From Candidatus Gastranaerophilales bacterium (lineage in GTDB: Bacteria; Cyanobacteriota; Vampirovibrionia; Gastranaerophilales; Gastranaerophilaceae): a stretch of DNA of 64,000 nt. Below, piece after piece: positions 17,760 through 31,000 of the stretch. The position numbers and the translations under genes were made by a program. Numbering within the stretch: position 1 is the first letter of the stretch; every line of letters starts with the position of its first letter. The notes beneath the pieces were generated by a model, which saw nothing but the letters and a program-made list of their open reading frames with translations, was not told the DNA's origin and searched no databases. The DNA lies in contig CALUXX010000003.1 in assembly GCA_944324845.1 (NCBI GenBank), forward strand, positions 62,001 to 126,000, given 5' to 3'.

Positions 17760-19190
17760 ATGGTCAATATGTTGGATGAAGCGTTAATCTTGCAAAAAGG
17801 TTTGCAAACTAGAGGGAAGTATAACTTTACAGCATTCACATCACAAGGTGAAACGAATAAAGTTGACGAAAAACAAGTAGAACAAAATCAAAATAACTGG
17901 AAACAATCTATCCTACCTGTGTGTGTTATGGGGGGTGGAGCAGTTTTGATGTATTTAGGATTTAAAAGTCCTACAATAGCTGAACAAATTCAAAATTTAT
18001 ATCAAAAAAAAGTTACTAATATAACTCAATGCATAGCAAATTATAAAAACTATGCAGAAACATATCTTGATAAGGAATACAAAAAAATTATTCCATATCT
18101 GAAATCATTCAAAAAAGAGCACGCCTTTGAATCACTTGATTATACAGCAAGAATTCATGATGCCAAAAACGGTTCTGAAGTATTGGCAACTATAGACGAA
18201 GCATTTACAACAATGAATGGTATAAGAGCAAAAGATATTAAAGCCGGCGGAAACCAAATGGATGAATTTAAAACACACGTATATCAAATAAATCATCCTG
18301 CTTATGAAGATTTAACAAGAATAAGAAAAGGAATCTCCTTAAAATTCCTTGACGAATCACTTATGCCACGCTTTAGAAACAATGCACATAAAGAAACTAT
18401 TGTCGAATTAGAAGAAAAACTTGGCAAAATTAAAGTTCGAGCAGACCAAAAATTATTTGATGTCCAAAACATTACAACAGATGAACACATTAATTATGTA
18501 TCAAAAATTATGGCAAGATATATTCTAAATTCAAGAGAAAATCTTCAAAAATCTTCTAACGATATTATGGAATATTCCTATAATAGAATTGCTAATATTT
18601 ATAACTTGGATGGAGAATTTAAACCATTATTTAAAACAAACCGTTCATTACAAGGTTACAATCAACTAAAACAAGAAAATTTATCCCCTCAGAAACTATC
18701 TCAAAATGCATCCAATATAATAAACAATGAATATATACAAAATCTTCTTGAAAAATTAGATTTCAACAATATTGATGAAAAAACAACAAAAACACTTTTC
18801 GAAAGCATCCCAATAACTTTAGATACAAAACAAATGGATATGATTACTGATAGAATAAAACTTCAGCAAATAGTTAATAAAGCAGAAGGGAAACCAGAAG
18901 ATGCTGAACTACAAACACTATCAGCAAAACTTGAATATATTACCGATAAGTTAGAAACATACGGAAAAAAAGTTTTAATGGAAAGATGCGGTCAAGATTT
19001 TTCTAATCTTGATAGACAACAAACCCACGCAAAATTATATTATATACTCTTTGCCGCAAGAAGAATAGGAATGAAGGGTTTAAAAGATGTAGATAAGTTT
19101 ATGATTGAACAAAAACCTGAATACTTAGACTCAACATTCAAACAAAGTTTAAATGGAATTTTAAAACAGCCAGAACATTACTTTATGTAG
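17760..19190 (+). CDS. Hypothetical membrane-anchored helical protein
   Basis: This 476-aa protein has one hydrophobic segment at about residues 51-67 (PVCVMGGGAVLMYLGF). A long, charged, largely helical C-terminal region follows that would face one side of the membrane. I recognise no domain. The polar N-terminus contains NFTAFTSQGE. GGGGA lies 5 nt before the ATG, and a TATAAT at about 17731 with a T-rich upstream region could be its promoter, so it is probably monocistronic. It lies between lysC and ppdK with no functional link evident. Confidence 0.8.
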   Translation: MVNMLDEALILQKGLQTRGKYNFTAFTSQGETNKVDEKQVEQNQNNWKQSILPVCVMGGGAVLMYLGFKSPTIAEQIQNLYQKKVTNITQCIANYKNYAETYLDKEYKKIIPYLKSFKKEHAFESLDYTARIHDAKNGSEVLATIDEAFTTMNGIRAKDIKAGGNQMDEFKTHVYQINHPAYEDLTRIRKGISLKFLDESLMPRFRNNAHKETIVELEEKLGKIKVRADQKLFDVQNITTDEHINYVSKIMARYILNSRENLQKSSNDIMEYSYNRIANIYNLDGEFKPLFKTNRSLQGYNQLKQENLSPQKLSQNASNIINNEYIQNLLEKLDFNNIDEKTTKTLFESIPITLDTKQMDMITDRIKLQQIVNKAEGKPEDAELQTLSAKLEYITDKLETYGKKVLMERCGQDFSNLDRQQTHAKLYYILFAARRIGMKGLKDVDKFMIEQKPEYLDSTFKQSLNGILKQPEHYFM

Positions 19191-19225
19191 TGTAAAAAAC
19201 CATGTAAACATGTATAAAGACATCT

Positions 19226-19244
19226 ATCTCAAACACTTTGAGAT
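19226..19244 (+). other. Hairpin between a hypothetical gene and ppdK
   Basis: ATCTCAAA (19226-19233) and TTTGAGAT (19237-19244) form an 8-bp stem with a CAC loop. The following stretch (GGTTATGTTTATG) is only moderately T-rich, so it is either a weak terminator of the upstream gene or a leader structure. Confidence 0.4.
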
Positions 19245-19316
19245 GGTTATGTTTATGTTAAAATTTTAATACAAACTATCTGAGAGATATTTTTTTATTT
19301 AAAAGGAGAAAAGATT

Positions 19317-21965
19317 ATGACAGAAAAACGAGTGTGGCTTTTTAGAGAAGGTAACGCAACCATGCGTAATCTTCTTGGTGGTAAAGGTGCAAACTTGGCA
19401 GAAATGACAAACCTTGGTTTGCCTGTACCTCCGGGTTTAACTATTACAACAGAAACCTGCATGGACTATATCAATAATGGCAACAAAATGCCGGAAGGTT
19501 TAATGGATGAAGTTAAAGCAGCATTAAAAGATGTTGAAAAACAAAAAGGTCAGGTATTTGGCGATGCAGAAAATCCGCTTTTAGTATCAGTAAGATCAGG
19601 AGCCAGAGTATCAATGCCTGGTATGATGGAAACAATTCTAAATCTAGGCTTAAACGATCAAACAGTTGAAGCAATGATTAAATTAACAAAAAATCCTCGT
19701 TTCTGTTACGATTCATACAGAAGATTTTTGACAATGTTCGGATCTGTAGCTTGGGAAATGGACAGACAAAAATACTTTGAAGCAGAATTAGAAAAAGTTA
19801 AAGAACGTGAAGGCGTAAAACAAGATACTGAAATTTCAGCAGAAGGATTAAAATCACTTATTCCTGTATATAAAAAATTAATCAAAGAAGTAACAGGAAA
19901 AGAATTCCCGCAAGATCCATATGTTCAATTACAAGAAGCAATCGAAGCAGTATTCCGTTCTTGGAACATTCCACGTGCTGTTGCATACAGAAATATGAAC
20001 AAAATTGACCACAATTTTGGAACAGCAGTAAACGTTCAATCAATGGTATTTGGAAATATGGGTGATGATTGTGCAACAGGTGTATCATTCACTCGTAACC
20101 CTGCAACAGGCGAAAACAAATTCTACGGTGAATACCTAACAAATGCACAAGGTGAAGACGTTGTAGCAGGTATCAGAACACCAAAACCAATCGCAGAATT
20201 AGAAACAGAAATGCCTGAATTATATAAACAATATGTTGATATTGCAAAGAAATTGGAATTAGGCTACAAAGATGTTCAAGATATGGAATTTACTATTGAA
20301 CGCGGTAAATTATACATCCTTCAAACACGTAACGGAAAAAGAACAGCTGCAGCAGCCGTAAAAATAGCAGTTGATTTATGTGAAGAAGGTATCATCACTA
20401 AAGAAAGAGCAATTCAATTAGTAGATCCATATACAGTAAATCAAATACTTCTACCATGTTTTGATGCAAAAGCAATGTCAGAAGCACATAAAATTGCACA
20501 AGGTGTAAACGCATCACCTGGTGCTGCTGTTGGTAAAATTGTATTTGATACAGAAGAAGCAGCAACAAGAGGCGAAGCAGGCGAAAAAGTTATCTTGGTT
20601 CGTGTTGAAACTTGCCCTGATGATATTCACGGTATGGCAGTTTCTCAAGGTGTATTAACACTTAGAGGCGGTGCAACATCTCACGCAGCAGTAGTTGCTA
20701 AAGGTATGGGTAAACCTTGTGTTTCAGGTTGTGAAGATATGAAAATCGATCTTGCAAATGAAACATTAACAGGTTGTGACGGTACTGTTTACCACAAAGA
20801 CGATGTAATTTCTCTTGATGGTGGAAAAGGTATCGTTATGGAAGGTGCTGTTAAACTTGTTGAAGCAAAAATTGATGAAAATTGGAACAAATTCTTTAGC
20901 TGGGTTGACGAAATAAGAACTATGGAAGTTGAAGCTAACGCTGATACTCCAAAAGATATCGAAAATGCAATTAAATTCGGTGCTGAAGGTGTAGGATTAT
21001 GCAGAACAGAACATATGTTTATGGATCCTGACAGACTTCCTTGGGTTCAAAAAATGATTATTGCAGGAACTCCTGAAGCTAGAAAAGAAGCATTAGACAA
21101 ACTTCTTCCTATGCAATATTCAGATTTCTATGCAATGTTCAAAGCATTAGGCAGCGATCATCATATGACTATCAGATTATTAGATCCGCCTTTACACGAA
21201 TTCTTACCTGATAAAGAAACTTTAATTGCAGAAGTTGCAACTCTAAAAGCTCAAGGTAAAGATGCTTCTGAAAAAGAAAATCTACTTCATATCGTAGAAA
21301 GTTTATCAGAATCTAACCCAATGATGGGCTTGAGAGGTTGCCGTTTAGGTTTAACTTATCCTGAAATCAATGAAATGCAAGTTAGAGCAATTTTTGAAGC
21401 TTGCTGCGATTTGAAAAAAGAAGGTCACGATGTTAAACCTTGGGTTATGATACCTTTAATCGGACACGTTAACGAACTTAAGACTGCAAAAGAAATCTTA
21501 GTAAGAGTTGCTCAAGACGTTATGAAAGAAAAGAATGTTGAAGTTGAATACAAATTCGGTACTATGATTGAAATTCCACGTGCTGCATTAACTGCAGATG
21601 AAATTGCTGAATATGCAGAATTCTTCTCATTCGGAACTAACGACCTTACACAAATGACATTCGGATACTCAAGAGATGATGCTGAAGGTAAATTCTTAAA
21701 CAGATATGTTGAACAAAAAATCCTTCCGTCAAATCCATTCGAAACACTTGATACAAAAGGTGTTGGACAATTATTGGAAATGTCTATGGAAAAAGGTAAG
21801 GCTGTTAATCCAAATCTTGTTGGTGGTGTTTGTGGTGAACACGGTGGCGATCCTGATTCTGTTAAATTCTGCCATAAAATTGGCTTGAATTATGTATCTT
21901 GCTCTCCATTTAGAGTTCCTCAAGCAAAACTTGCAGCAGCTCAAGCAGTTGTTGAAATGAAATAA
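19317..21965 (+). CDS. ppdK: Pyruvate, phosphate dikinase
   Basis: This 882-aa enzyme interconverts pyruvate, ATP and Pi with PEP, AMP and PPi. It has the N-terminal ATP-grasp region (GGKGANLAEM near 20-30), the swivelling phosphohistidine domain with the catalytic His in GGATSHAAVVAKGMGKPCVSG, and the C-terminal PEP/pyruvate barrel with SFGTNDLTQMTFGYSRDD and CGEHGGDP. Length is typical. AAAGGAG lies about 8 nt before the ATG. Its codon choice is strongly biased to a few codons, like pckA, which suggests high expression. In fermenters it often runs toward pyruvate in PPi-dependent glycolysis. No regulatory PPDK kinase/phosphatase is visible nearby. Confidence 0.97.
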   Translation: MTEKRVWLFREGNATMRNLLGGKGANLAEMTNLGLPVPPGLTITTETCMDYINNGNKMPEGLMDEVKAALKDVEKQKGQVFGDAENPLLVSVRSGARVSMPGMMETILNLGLNDQTVEAMIKLTKNPRFCYDSYRRFLTMFGSVAWEMDRQKYFEAELEKVKEREGVKQDTEISAEGLKSLIPVYKKLIKEVTGKEFPQDPYVQLQEAIEAVFRSWNIPRAVAYRNMNKIDHNFGTAVNVQSMVFGNMGDDCATGVSFTRNPATGENKFYGEYLTNAQGEDVVAGIRTPKPIAELETEMPELYKQYVDIAKKLELGYKDVQDMEFTIERGKLYILQTRNGKRTAAAAVKIAVDLCEEGIITKERAIQLVDPYTVNQILLPCFDAKAMSEAHKIAQGVNASPGAAVGKIVFDTEEAATRGEAGEKVILVRVETCPDDIHGMAVSQGVLTLRGGATSHAAVVAKGMGKPCVSGCEDMKIDLANETLTGCDGTVYHKDDVISLDGGKGIVMEGAVKLVEAKIDENWNKFFSWVDEIRTMEVEANADTPKDIENAIKFGAEGVGLCRTEHMFMDPDRLPWVQKMIIAGTPEARKEALDKLLPMQYSDFYAMFKALGSDHHMTIRLLDPPLHEFLPDKETLIAEVATLKAQGKDASEKENLLHIVESLSESNPMMGLRGCRLGLTYPEINEMQVRAIFEACCDLKKEGHDVKPWVMIPLIGHVNELKTAKEILVRVAQDVMKEKNVEVEYKFGTMIEIPRAALTADEIAEYAEFFSFGTNDLTQMTFGYSRDDAEGKFLNRYVEQKILPSNPFETLDTKGVGQLLEMSMEKGKAVNPNLVGGVCGEHGGDPDSVKFCHKIGLNYVSCSPFRVPQAKLAAAQAVVEMK

Positions 21966-22001
21966 CTTATACTTATTTAAAGATAAGTAAACAATAAAGT
22001 T

Positions 22002-22040
22002 AAAACAGCAAACTCATAATTAAAAAGGGTTTGCTGTTTT
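22002..22040. terminator. Bidirectional intrinsic terminator, ppdK / autotransporter
   Basis: AAAACAGCAAAC (22002-22013) and GTTTGCTGTTTT (22029-22040) form a 12-bp stem. T-rich stretches follow on both strands, strongest on the plus strand. It lies between the convergent ppdK and autotransporter genes. Confidence 0.85.
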
Positions 22041-22090
22041 TGTTTTTATATGCAGAATTCAATCATTTAGGAGTAAATATTTCTAAACAA

Positions 22091-25000
22091 TTATAATCTC
22101 CAGTTCAAGCCACCTTGGCAAACAACACCGGCTCTACCCATGCTTCTGAAGGTTGCTTGAGCATACATATCTAATCTATCAGAGAATGATTTTGTCATAC
22201 CTAAAGCATATTGTACATAACCTTCTGATAGTCTTACATTATTCAAATCAACATTTCCAGCTCGTCCATCCAGACCGCCAAAGAAGTTCCAAGCGTATGA
22301 TACTTGTGCATATGCACTCCAGTTTTCTTTTTGATATATGAAGTTCACGTTAGGTGCAATATTTACACCATTCAAGAAGCCGGTCATCATGTGCATATTA
22401 CCATAATCACTGTGGAAGTTTTGTTTTCCAAACATATTATATGCCAATGTAATTGCCGGTTGAATCTTGAAGTTATGCGTAATTGGAATATCATAAGCTG
22501 TCTTACTTGCTAAACCTGCAAAGTATCCAAATGCGTTTTCTGAATGACCAGCAACATCCATATCATTACTATAGATACCTGCATTAATCAAGGCAGATTC
22601 AATAAACTTGCCTCTCATCCAACTAGACATGAAACCAATTTGTGCTCCGTTTTGATATGCACTAACTCCATTGAATGTCTGGTGTCCGCCAGTATATGCA
22701 ATGTAGCCTGTTGGTACCCAAGACCATCCACGTCTTAAGCGTTTAACTCCAAAGTCTGCACCAACAATCATACCCCAAGAATTGTTACGAACTTTGTCTA
22801 AACTGTTATTAAACTTAAATGTTTCAAAGTTACCAATTGCCTCTACCCAGACTTCACTTTCACGCATTGTTCTATCATAGCTTGCTGTACCTTCAATCAA
22901 TGCAGTTCTGTTTCTGAACATATCGCCATAACTTGGGCTATATCTTCTAATTTGTGCCTTATTGAACAATGAATCATTAACTGATAATTGGTTCAAATAT
23001 GCAGCAGCTGTTGTTACTTGACCTCTGAATACTTGTGGGTTAAATCTTGACAAGTCTAATGAGTAACTTCCATCATTTGCTGATGAAGCATTTAATTTAT
23101 AGTAACCAATCGGTGTAAAGATTTCTTTGTCGGTACTTGTAAATGTAATTTCATCACCAATCTTATCAGAATCAAATACCTTACCTAATCTTATATGCTT
23201 ACTTATAGGAGCATCTGAACCTAATATATCACCATTTAATTGGAAATCTGAAATGTTAATTACACCAGCTTCATCTTTCGTTGATACTGAAATTGTATTA
23301 GCAGTAAATGAATCTGATGTAGCTTTTCCATCAACTCTTGCATTGATATCGATTGCAAAATCAGCTTGTCCATCGCCATCTTTTCCATTATTTACTACCA
23401 AACTATCTATTGTATTCTTAGTACTTTCTCCGTTTATCATATTCATAAAACCAGATGTATTCAAACGGATTTTATCTGTAGTTTGTGTCATTCCTGCCAT
23501 TGATAAATAATTCAATTTAGATGTATCATCAATAGATAATGCACCACCTGTTACACCAGTACTCTTACCGCCAATGGTTAAGGTTGAATTGTTCTTAAGT
23601 GACATACTTCCTGATGCAATCTTACTACCTTCAGTTTCCATTACTAATGTTGAATCGTCTAGCTCAACATTACCACCTGTTTGAACATAATTACCTTCAG
23701 AATTTGTAATCTTTGTTAGGTCATCAGAAATATACAATGTACCACCTGCAACTTCTAAATTACCGGTAATAACATCATTATTTCCATCAAGACGTACAAC
23801 TGTGTCTTCACCTTCAATAGCAAGTGTCGCATTTTTCTCAACTGTTATTGTTGATGCTTTATCAATATCACCGCCTGTTACTGTGTAATCATTACCAGCT
23901 CGTAATGTAAAGTCACTTTCGGTCATCGTTAAATCAGATTTATTTTCTGCTGAATTGTTAATTTCTAAACTACTATTAGTTAGATTTAATCCACCACCAG
24001 AAATTACACTATCAGGAGTTGCTAATACTAATTTTGAATTTTCTAAGTTAACTTTTCCACCTGATTGATTATATTTAACTTTATCTGTTGTAGTTCTTTC
24101 AAAGTCTTTTAGTGTCATTTCACCATCTGATACATTGATACTACCTTCGATAACATCTTCTGTTCCTGATAATGAAACTTTTCCACCTGATTGGTTCAAT
24201 GTTGCATCTTCACCTAAACTGATATAAGCATCATATGTAATTTCACCATCTGATACATTTAAGCTACTTGAATCTTCTAATGAAATTTCTGCACCACCAG
24301 TAACTGTTCCACCTGATACATTTACAGAACTTGTATCTTTTGCAGTAATTTCTGCTCCTTCTGTAACTACAGCAGTTCCACCAATATCTATACTGCTATT
24401 ATTATCAATATTTACTACTGCATCACCTTTTATTGTACCTGCAGTCATTGCAAGTTCACTATCCGGAGTGTCGCCGCCAATATTTACAACACCACCTGAA
24501 ATAACGTCATTTTCGTTATTCATTGTGAAACCTTGACCTTTTACATATGTTTCGCCGCCTGTTTGTGTGAATACGCTTTCAGGGTGCTTTTTATCCATTG
24601 AATCAAGAACTAATGTTCCGTTTGATATCGTCAATGAACCCGCTAAATCATCAGTCTCACCATCTAATACTAATGAACCGCCTGATACTTCAATTCCACT
24701 TCCTTTTGATACATTTACTGATGCTTCTTTATCTACTTGACCTCTGCCAATTACTAATGTAGCCGGATCTGCAACTGTTCCGATATTTAATGTACCACCT
24801 GATACTCTATCTTTTTCGTTGTTCAATGTGAACTTAGTATCTAAAAGAGTTGTTGTTCCACCGGTTTGTTTGTAAACTGCTGATTCAGATTTTGAAATAT
24901 CCTTAATAGTTAAATTTCCACCTGCCATATTTAGGGTACCATTATAGGTATCATCACTATTCAAGGTCATTTCACCACCGTTTTGGTTTACAGTTCCTCT

Positions 25001-28000
25001 ATTACCTATATTTATTACGGCAGTTTCATCGACTACACCATTTTCTTCTACATTTAAAGTACCTGCATCATTTAAGTTTACTGTTGCTGCATCACTTATT
25101 GTACCATCTGTTAATACAACTGTACCTCTATCATTAACATTGATTGTGGCTTCATCAGTTATTGCTCCGCCATCTATTGTTAATGTACTGTAATCATCCA
25201 TATTTACAGTTGCACCTAATGCAATTTTTCCATCTGTAACATTCATTGTTGATTCATTGTTCATGTTTACAACTGCATTATCTGTTATAGAACTGCTGTT
25301 CATTTGGAAACTGCTTTGATCTTTTAAGGTTATTACTGAATTAGAATTAACTTCGCCATCTGTCATTTCCATCTTGGCGTCATCTCTTAAGTTTACTTGC
25401 GCACCTTCTGAGATTTCACCACTTGTCATTGTGAAACTACTATTATCCTCAAAGTTAAGAATTGATCCATTTGTTATATCACCATCTGACATATTCATCT
25501 GTGATTCATCACTGAAATCTAATACTGCCTTGTCTGTAATCTCACCGTCTTTCATGTTCATCTGTGATGAATCTTCAAATACCAGATGCGCCTCATTTGA
25601 AATTTCGCCATCGGTCATATTAAATTTAGATGTATCTTTTACTGTTACCGTTGCACCATCTGTAATCTGACCACCTGACATATTTATTGAACTGCTATTA
25701 TTTACTTTTACTTGAGTACTTGATGATATTGTACCTTCCGCAATATTGAATTCACTATTTGCAACCTCACCTCCAACATTTACAGTACCACCTGAAATCA
25801 TGTCATTTTCATTGTTGAACGTAAAACCGGTACCTGTAATATTGGTTGTTCCGTCTGTTTGTATATATGTGCCAAACTGTCCTTTGGTTACTGAATCTAA
25901 GTTTACTGTGCCTTTTGATAAGTTGATATTACCTTCAATTTTGTCTTTACTGTTTAATGAAAGTTTTCCGCCTGTTACGTTAATTGTACTATCCTTAACA
26001 ATGGTCGTATCTGTATCAGCCCCTACTGAACCTTTTGATATTGTTAATGTTGATGATTCATCCGCTGTTCCGACAGTTAAAGAACCACCGTTAATCTTAT
26101 CTTCTGTATTGTTCAAATCAAATGTTGAACCGGTAATTAAAGTATCGCCACCTGTTTGTACAAATTCTGAATTTTCTGATTTCTTAACACCATCCAATGA
26201 TAAACTACCACCAGACATATTATATGAACCATTGAATGTATCAGATTTATCAAGTTCTACAGAACCACCTGTTTGATTTACAACACCGTGTTCACTTAAG
26301 ATCATATTGGCATCAGAATCAAATGTACCGCCACTTATATTAAATCTTCCTTGATCATCAATATTAAGAGTTGCACCATCATTGAAAGTTCCATCTTCCA
26401 TATTGAATGTAGATCTATCTGTCAAATTAACACTTGCAGTACCGGTTACTGTGCCATTTTTCATATTCAAAACGCTGGTATCTGTTAGATTTACACTAGC
26501 ACCTGATTTTATAGCACCATTGTTCATATTCATCACTGCTTCATGTTCAAGGTTCACACTAGCATCATCTGAAACTGAACCGCCATTCATATTAAATATA
26601 CCTTCATTTGATATATTTAAGCCAGCTCCTGATGTTATTTTACCTTTATCCATGGTCATTGATGAATTTTCAGTAATATTAACTTGAGCTCCATCTTTTA
26701 TTGTACCATTTGACATTTCAAATGATGATGTATCTTCAAAATTCAACACCGCATCATCAGAAATTTCTCCACCAGACATTGTCATACTTGAACTATCTTC
26801 AAAGTTTACAACTGCCTTGTCTGTAATTTCACCATCAGTCATATTCAAGTTACTTGAATCTTCAATGTTTACTGTAGCTCCTGATGTTATTGAACCGCCT
26901 GATACATTTAATGTACTATCATTATCTACCCTTACATTTGCTGTTGATGAAATTGAACCTTCTGACAATGTTAAATCACTACCAGGTGTTGTTCCGCCAA
27001 CAATTACTTTTCCACCTGATATATTATCGTTTTCATTATTTAAATCAAAACCATTTCCTGTGATAAATGTTTCACCACCTGTTTGTGTAAACGTTCCAAA
27101 TTCACTTTTTTCTGCTGAATCCAGGTTTAATTTTCCTGATGATATATCTAAATTACCATCTATTGTATCTTCACTATCTAAAGTTAAATTACCACCTGTT
27201 AAACTTATTGTACTTCCTTGAACTATCGTAGTATCTACATCTTTTGATACTGTACCATTAGATATCTTCATATTGGAAATATCATTAACATCACCAACAG
27301 TTAATGAACCACCTAAAATCATATCTTTGGCATTATTCAAGTCAAAACCAATACCTGTAACTTTTGTATCGCCACCTGTTTGCTTTAATACACCTAAAGG
27401 ATCTTTATTCACGCCATTAAGAACTAAATTTCCTGATGATAAATTGATTGTTCCTTTGTATGTATCTGCAGAATTTAATGATAATTTACCACCTGTTTGG
27501 TTTATTGTTGCATGCTGATCTAATACAATGTTTGCATCTTCTGCAACTTCGCCGCCTTTTAAATTGAATGAACTTTGTGAATTTAGATTTAGGTTTGCAC
27601 CTTCAGCTATCATTCCATTATCCATATTAAATTCGGCTCTGTCTTCTAATGTAACAGTTGCGTTCTTTGTTATATTGCCGTTTTCCATATTCAAAACGCT
27701 GGTATCGCTAAGATTTACTTCTGCGCCACCTTTTATTGCTCCGTTTTCTATGTTCATTACGGCTTCATTATCTAAATTTATCTGTGCACCATCTGATATA
27801 ATGCCTTGACCAATGTCTATTGTACTTGAATTTGATGCATTAACTACAGCATCATTAGTAATCGTACCTTTATCCATTGTAAAGTGAGAATTATTATCCA
27901 AGTTTACAGTAGCACCATCGGTTATTATTCCTTCTGCCATTTCAAAGCTACTTGTATCTTTGAAATTCAATGTGGCTCCATCTGTAATGGTACCATTATT

Positions 28001-31000
28001 CATTATAATTGCACTGCCTTTATCCACAGTTACAACCGCTGATGAAGAAATTGTACCGCCATCAATTCCTAAAGAACTTCCAGCTACAGTACCGCCAACA
28101 TGAACTGTTCCGCCTGAAATTGTATCATTTGGATTGTTTAATGAGAAACCATTACCGGTTATTGATGTGTCACCACCGGTTTGTGTAAATGTACTGCCTT
28201 CATCTTTTGATATTGAATCTAATTCTAATTTTCCACTTGAGATATTTAAGTTCCCTCCAAGTGTATCAGTTTCTCCATCTAATGATAAATTACCACCATT
28301 TACAGTTACCGTACTGTCTTTTGATATAATTGTTGTTGCATCTTTGTCAATTGTACCTTTTGAAATTGACATATCTGCTTTATTTGTATCGGTTCCAACT
28401 ATGAAATATCCGTGACTGATATTATCATCTTCATTATTTAAATCAAAATCATCACCTGTTACTGTAATTGTACCGCCAGTTTGCTCTAATTTTGAATTTG
28501 AATTTTTGCCTATTGAATTTAATGTTAATGAGCCTGATGATACTGATATATCACCATTAATTGAACCTTCTTCATTAAAGGTTACGCTACCTCCATTAAC
28601 TTTTAATTTAGATAATTCATTCAAATTAACAATCGCATCTCCACCTATTGTTCCCTGTGATACGGTTAAGTCTGAAGATACTTTTCCATTACCAATATTT
28701 ACAGTTCCACCACTGATATTATCTTTAGCATTGTTTAAATCAAAGCCTTTTCCAACAATATTTGTGGTACCTTTCTTCTGGGTAAATACACCATTTTTCT
28801 CATCTACATTATCCAGTGTCAATTCTCCGCTGGTCATATTAATATCACCATCCCAAGAATCTTTACTATCAAATGTTAATGTTCCACCTGCTAGATTGAT
28901 TTGAGAATTTTCATTCAAATCAATACGAACATCACCTTCAACAGTACCTTCTGATATTGTGAAGTCTGACTCTTTTAATCCATCGCCAATTGTCAATGAG
29001 CCTTTTGAGATACTGTCTTGATAATTATTTAAATCAAATCCTGTTCCTGTTACTGTTGTTGAACCGCCTGTTTGAATAAATACACCTTGTGAATTTTTAT
29101 CTACATTATCAAGTGCTAATGTTCCGCCTGACATGTTAATATTACCATCAAGATTATCTGATTTATCTAATGAAACATTTCCGACTCCAGATATTCCTAA
29201 TGTTGCATTTGAATTAATATTAGTAGTTGCATTAGCAGCAATAGTACCGCCACCAACACTTACCACTGTTCCTACAGTACCATTACCGATATTTATAGTA
29301 CCACCGGTTATACTATCATATACATTATCAAGACCAAATGATGTACCTGTTATTGTTGTTACACCACCTGTTTGATTTAACACGCCGTCTTCACCTTTGG
29401 TAACTGATTTTAAATTCAATTCACCATCTGATAAATTAATTTCGCCATTATATTTATCATCACTACCAAGGCTTACTGTTCCACCTGAAATATTTAATTT
29501 ACTATTTGAATTGATATTTGTTACTGCAGATGACTGAATTACACCTTTTGATACACTTACTTCACTTGCAACTGTGCCATCACCTACATTAAATACACCG
29601 GCAGAAATACTATCTCCTGAATTATTTAAGTCAAAACCCATTCCTTTAATAGTTGCAGTACCACCTGATTGTGTAAATGTACCGCCTGGATCTTTACTTA
29701 AAGAATCAAGACTGAATGTTCCACCTTTTATATCAATATTTCCGTTTATAGTACTTGTCTTACCTAATGCAACTTTACCACTGCTATCAACTGTTAAGGT
29801 TGAATTTTGGTTAAGATTTACACTTGCATCTTCGGTTATAGTACCTTTTGAAACTGTTAAATTTGATTGGCTTCCACCATCTCCAATATTTAATGTGCCA
29901 CCGACAATTTGATCATCTTCATTATCAAGATTTAAGCCGGTTCCATTAATATTTGTTGTACCTTTTAACTGTGATAAAACACCATTTTTACTATTAATAT
30001 CGTTTAATGTTAATGTACCGCCATTAACTTCAACTCCACCATTCCAAGTGTCACCTGAATCTAAGGTTACATCACCATTACCCATTACTGTAATAAATGA
30101 ACTTGAATTCAATTTTACAGTCGCATCTTCTTCAATAGTACCTTCTGATACTTCTAAAATTGTAGAGTTTGAGCCTGAGCCTACGGTTAAGGTTCCGCCT
30201 GAAATCTTATCTCCTGCATTGTTTAATTCAAATTTTGAAGATGTAATATCTACATTACCACCTGTTTGATTTAATGTTCCTTGAGCGTTTTTATTTATAG
30301 CGTCAATACTTAAATAACCACCCTCAGTTACATTTACATCACCATACCAAGTGTCACCTGAATTTAAGTACATATTACCACCGGCTACATTAACTTGAGC
30401 ATTTTTATTAATGTTTACCTGTGCACCTTTTTGAATTGTACCTTGTGATAATGTCAAACTTGTATCTGAACCATTACCTATTTGTAATAAACCACCGTTT
30501 ATTAAATCTTCTGAATTATTTAAATCTAAACCTTCTCCTGATACTGTAACAGAACCACCTGTTTGGGTATATATACCATCTTCATTCTTTGATATACCAT
30601 CTAATTTGGCAGTACCATCAGAAACAGTTAAATTACCATTCCAAGTATCTGTTGAATCTAATACTAAATCTCCACCACTAACTTCTATCGTAGCATTTTT
30701 GGTTAAATCAACTTTTGCTCCACTTGCAATAGCACCTTCTGACATTGTTAATTTTGAAGATGATGTACCATTTCCAATAGTTACATTTCCACCTTCGATA
30801 TAGTCAAGTTTATTGTTTAAATCAAATGTTCTACCTGTAATAACAGTATCACCACCGTTTTGGTAGAATACTCCACTAGATGATTTTGTTGCATCTTCAA
30901 GACTTAAATCACCCTCGGAAATATTTACATTTCCATTCCAACTATCAGAAGAATCTAATGTTACATTTCCTCCTGTAATATTTAAGTTTGAATAATTATT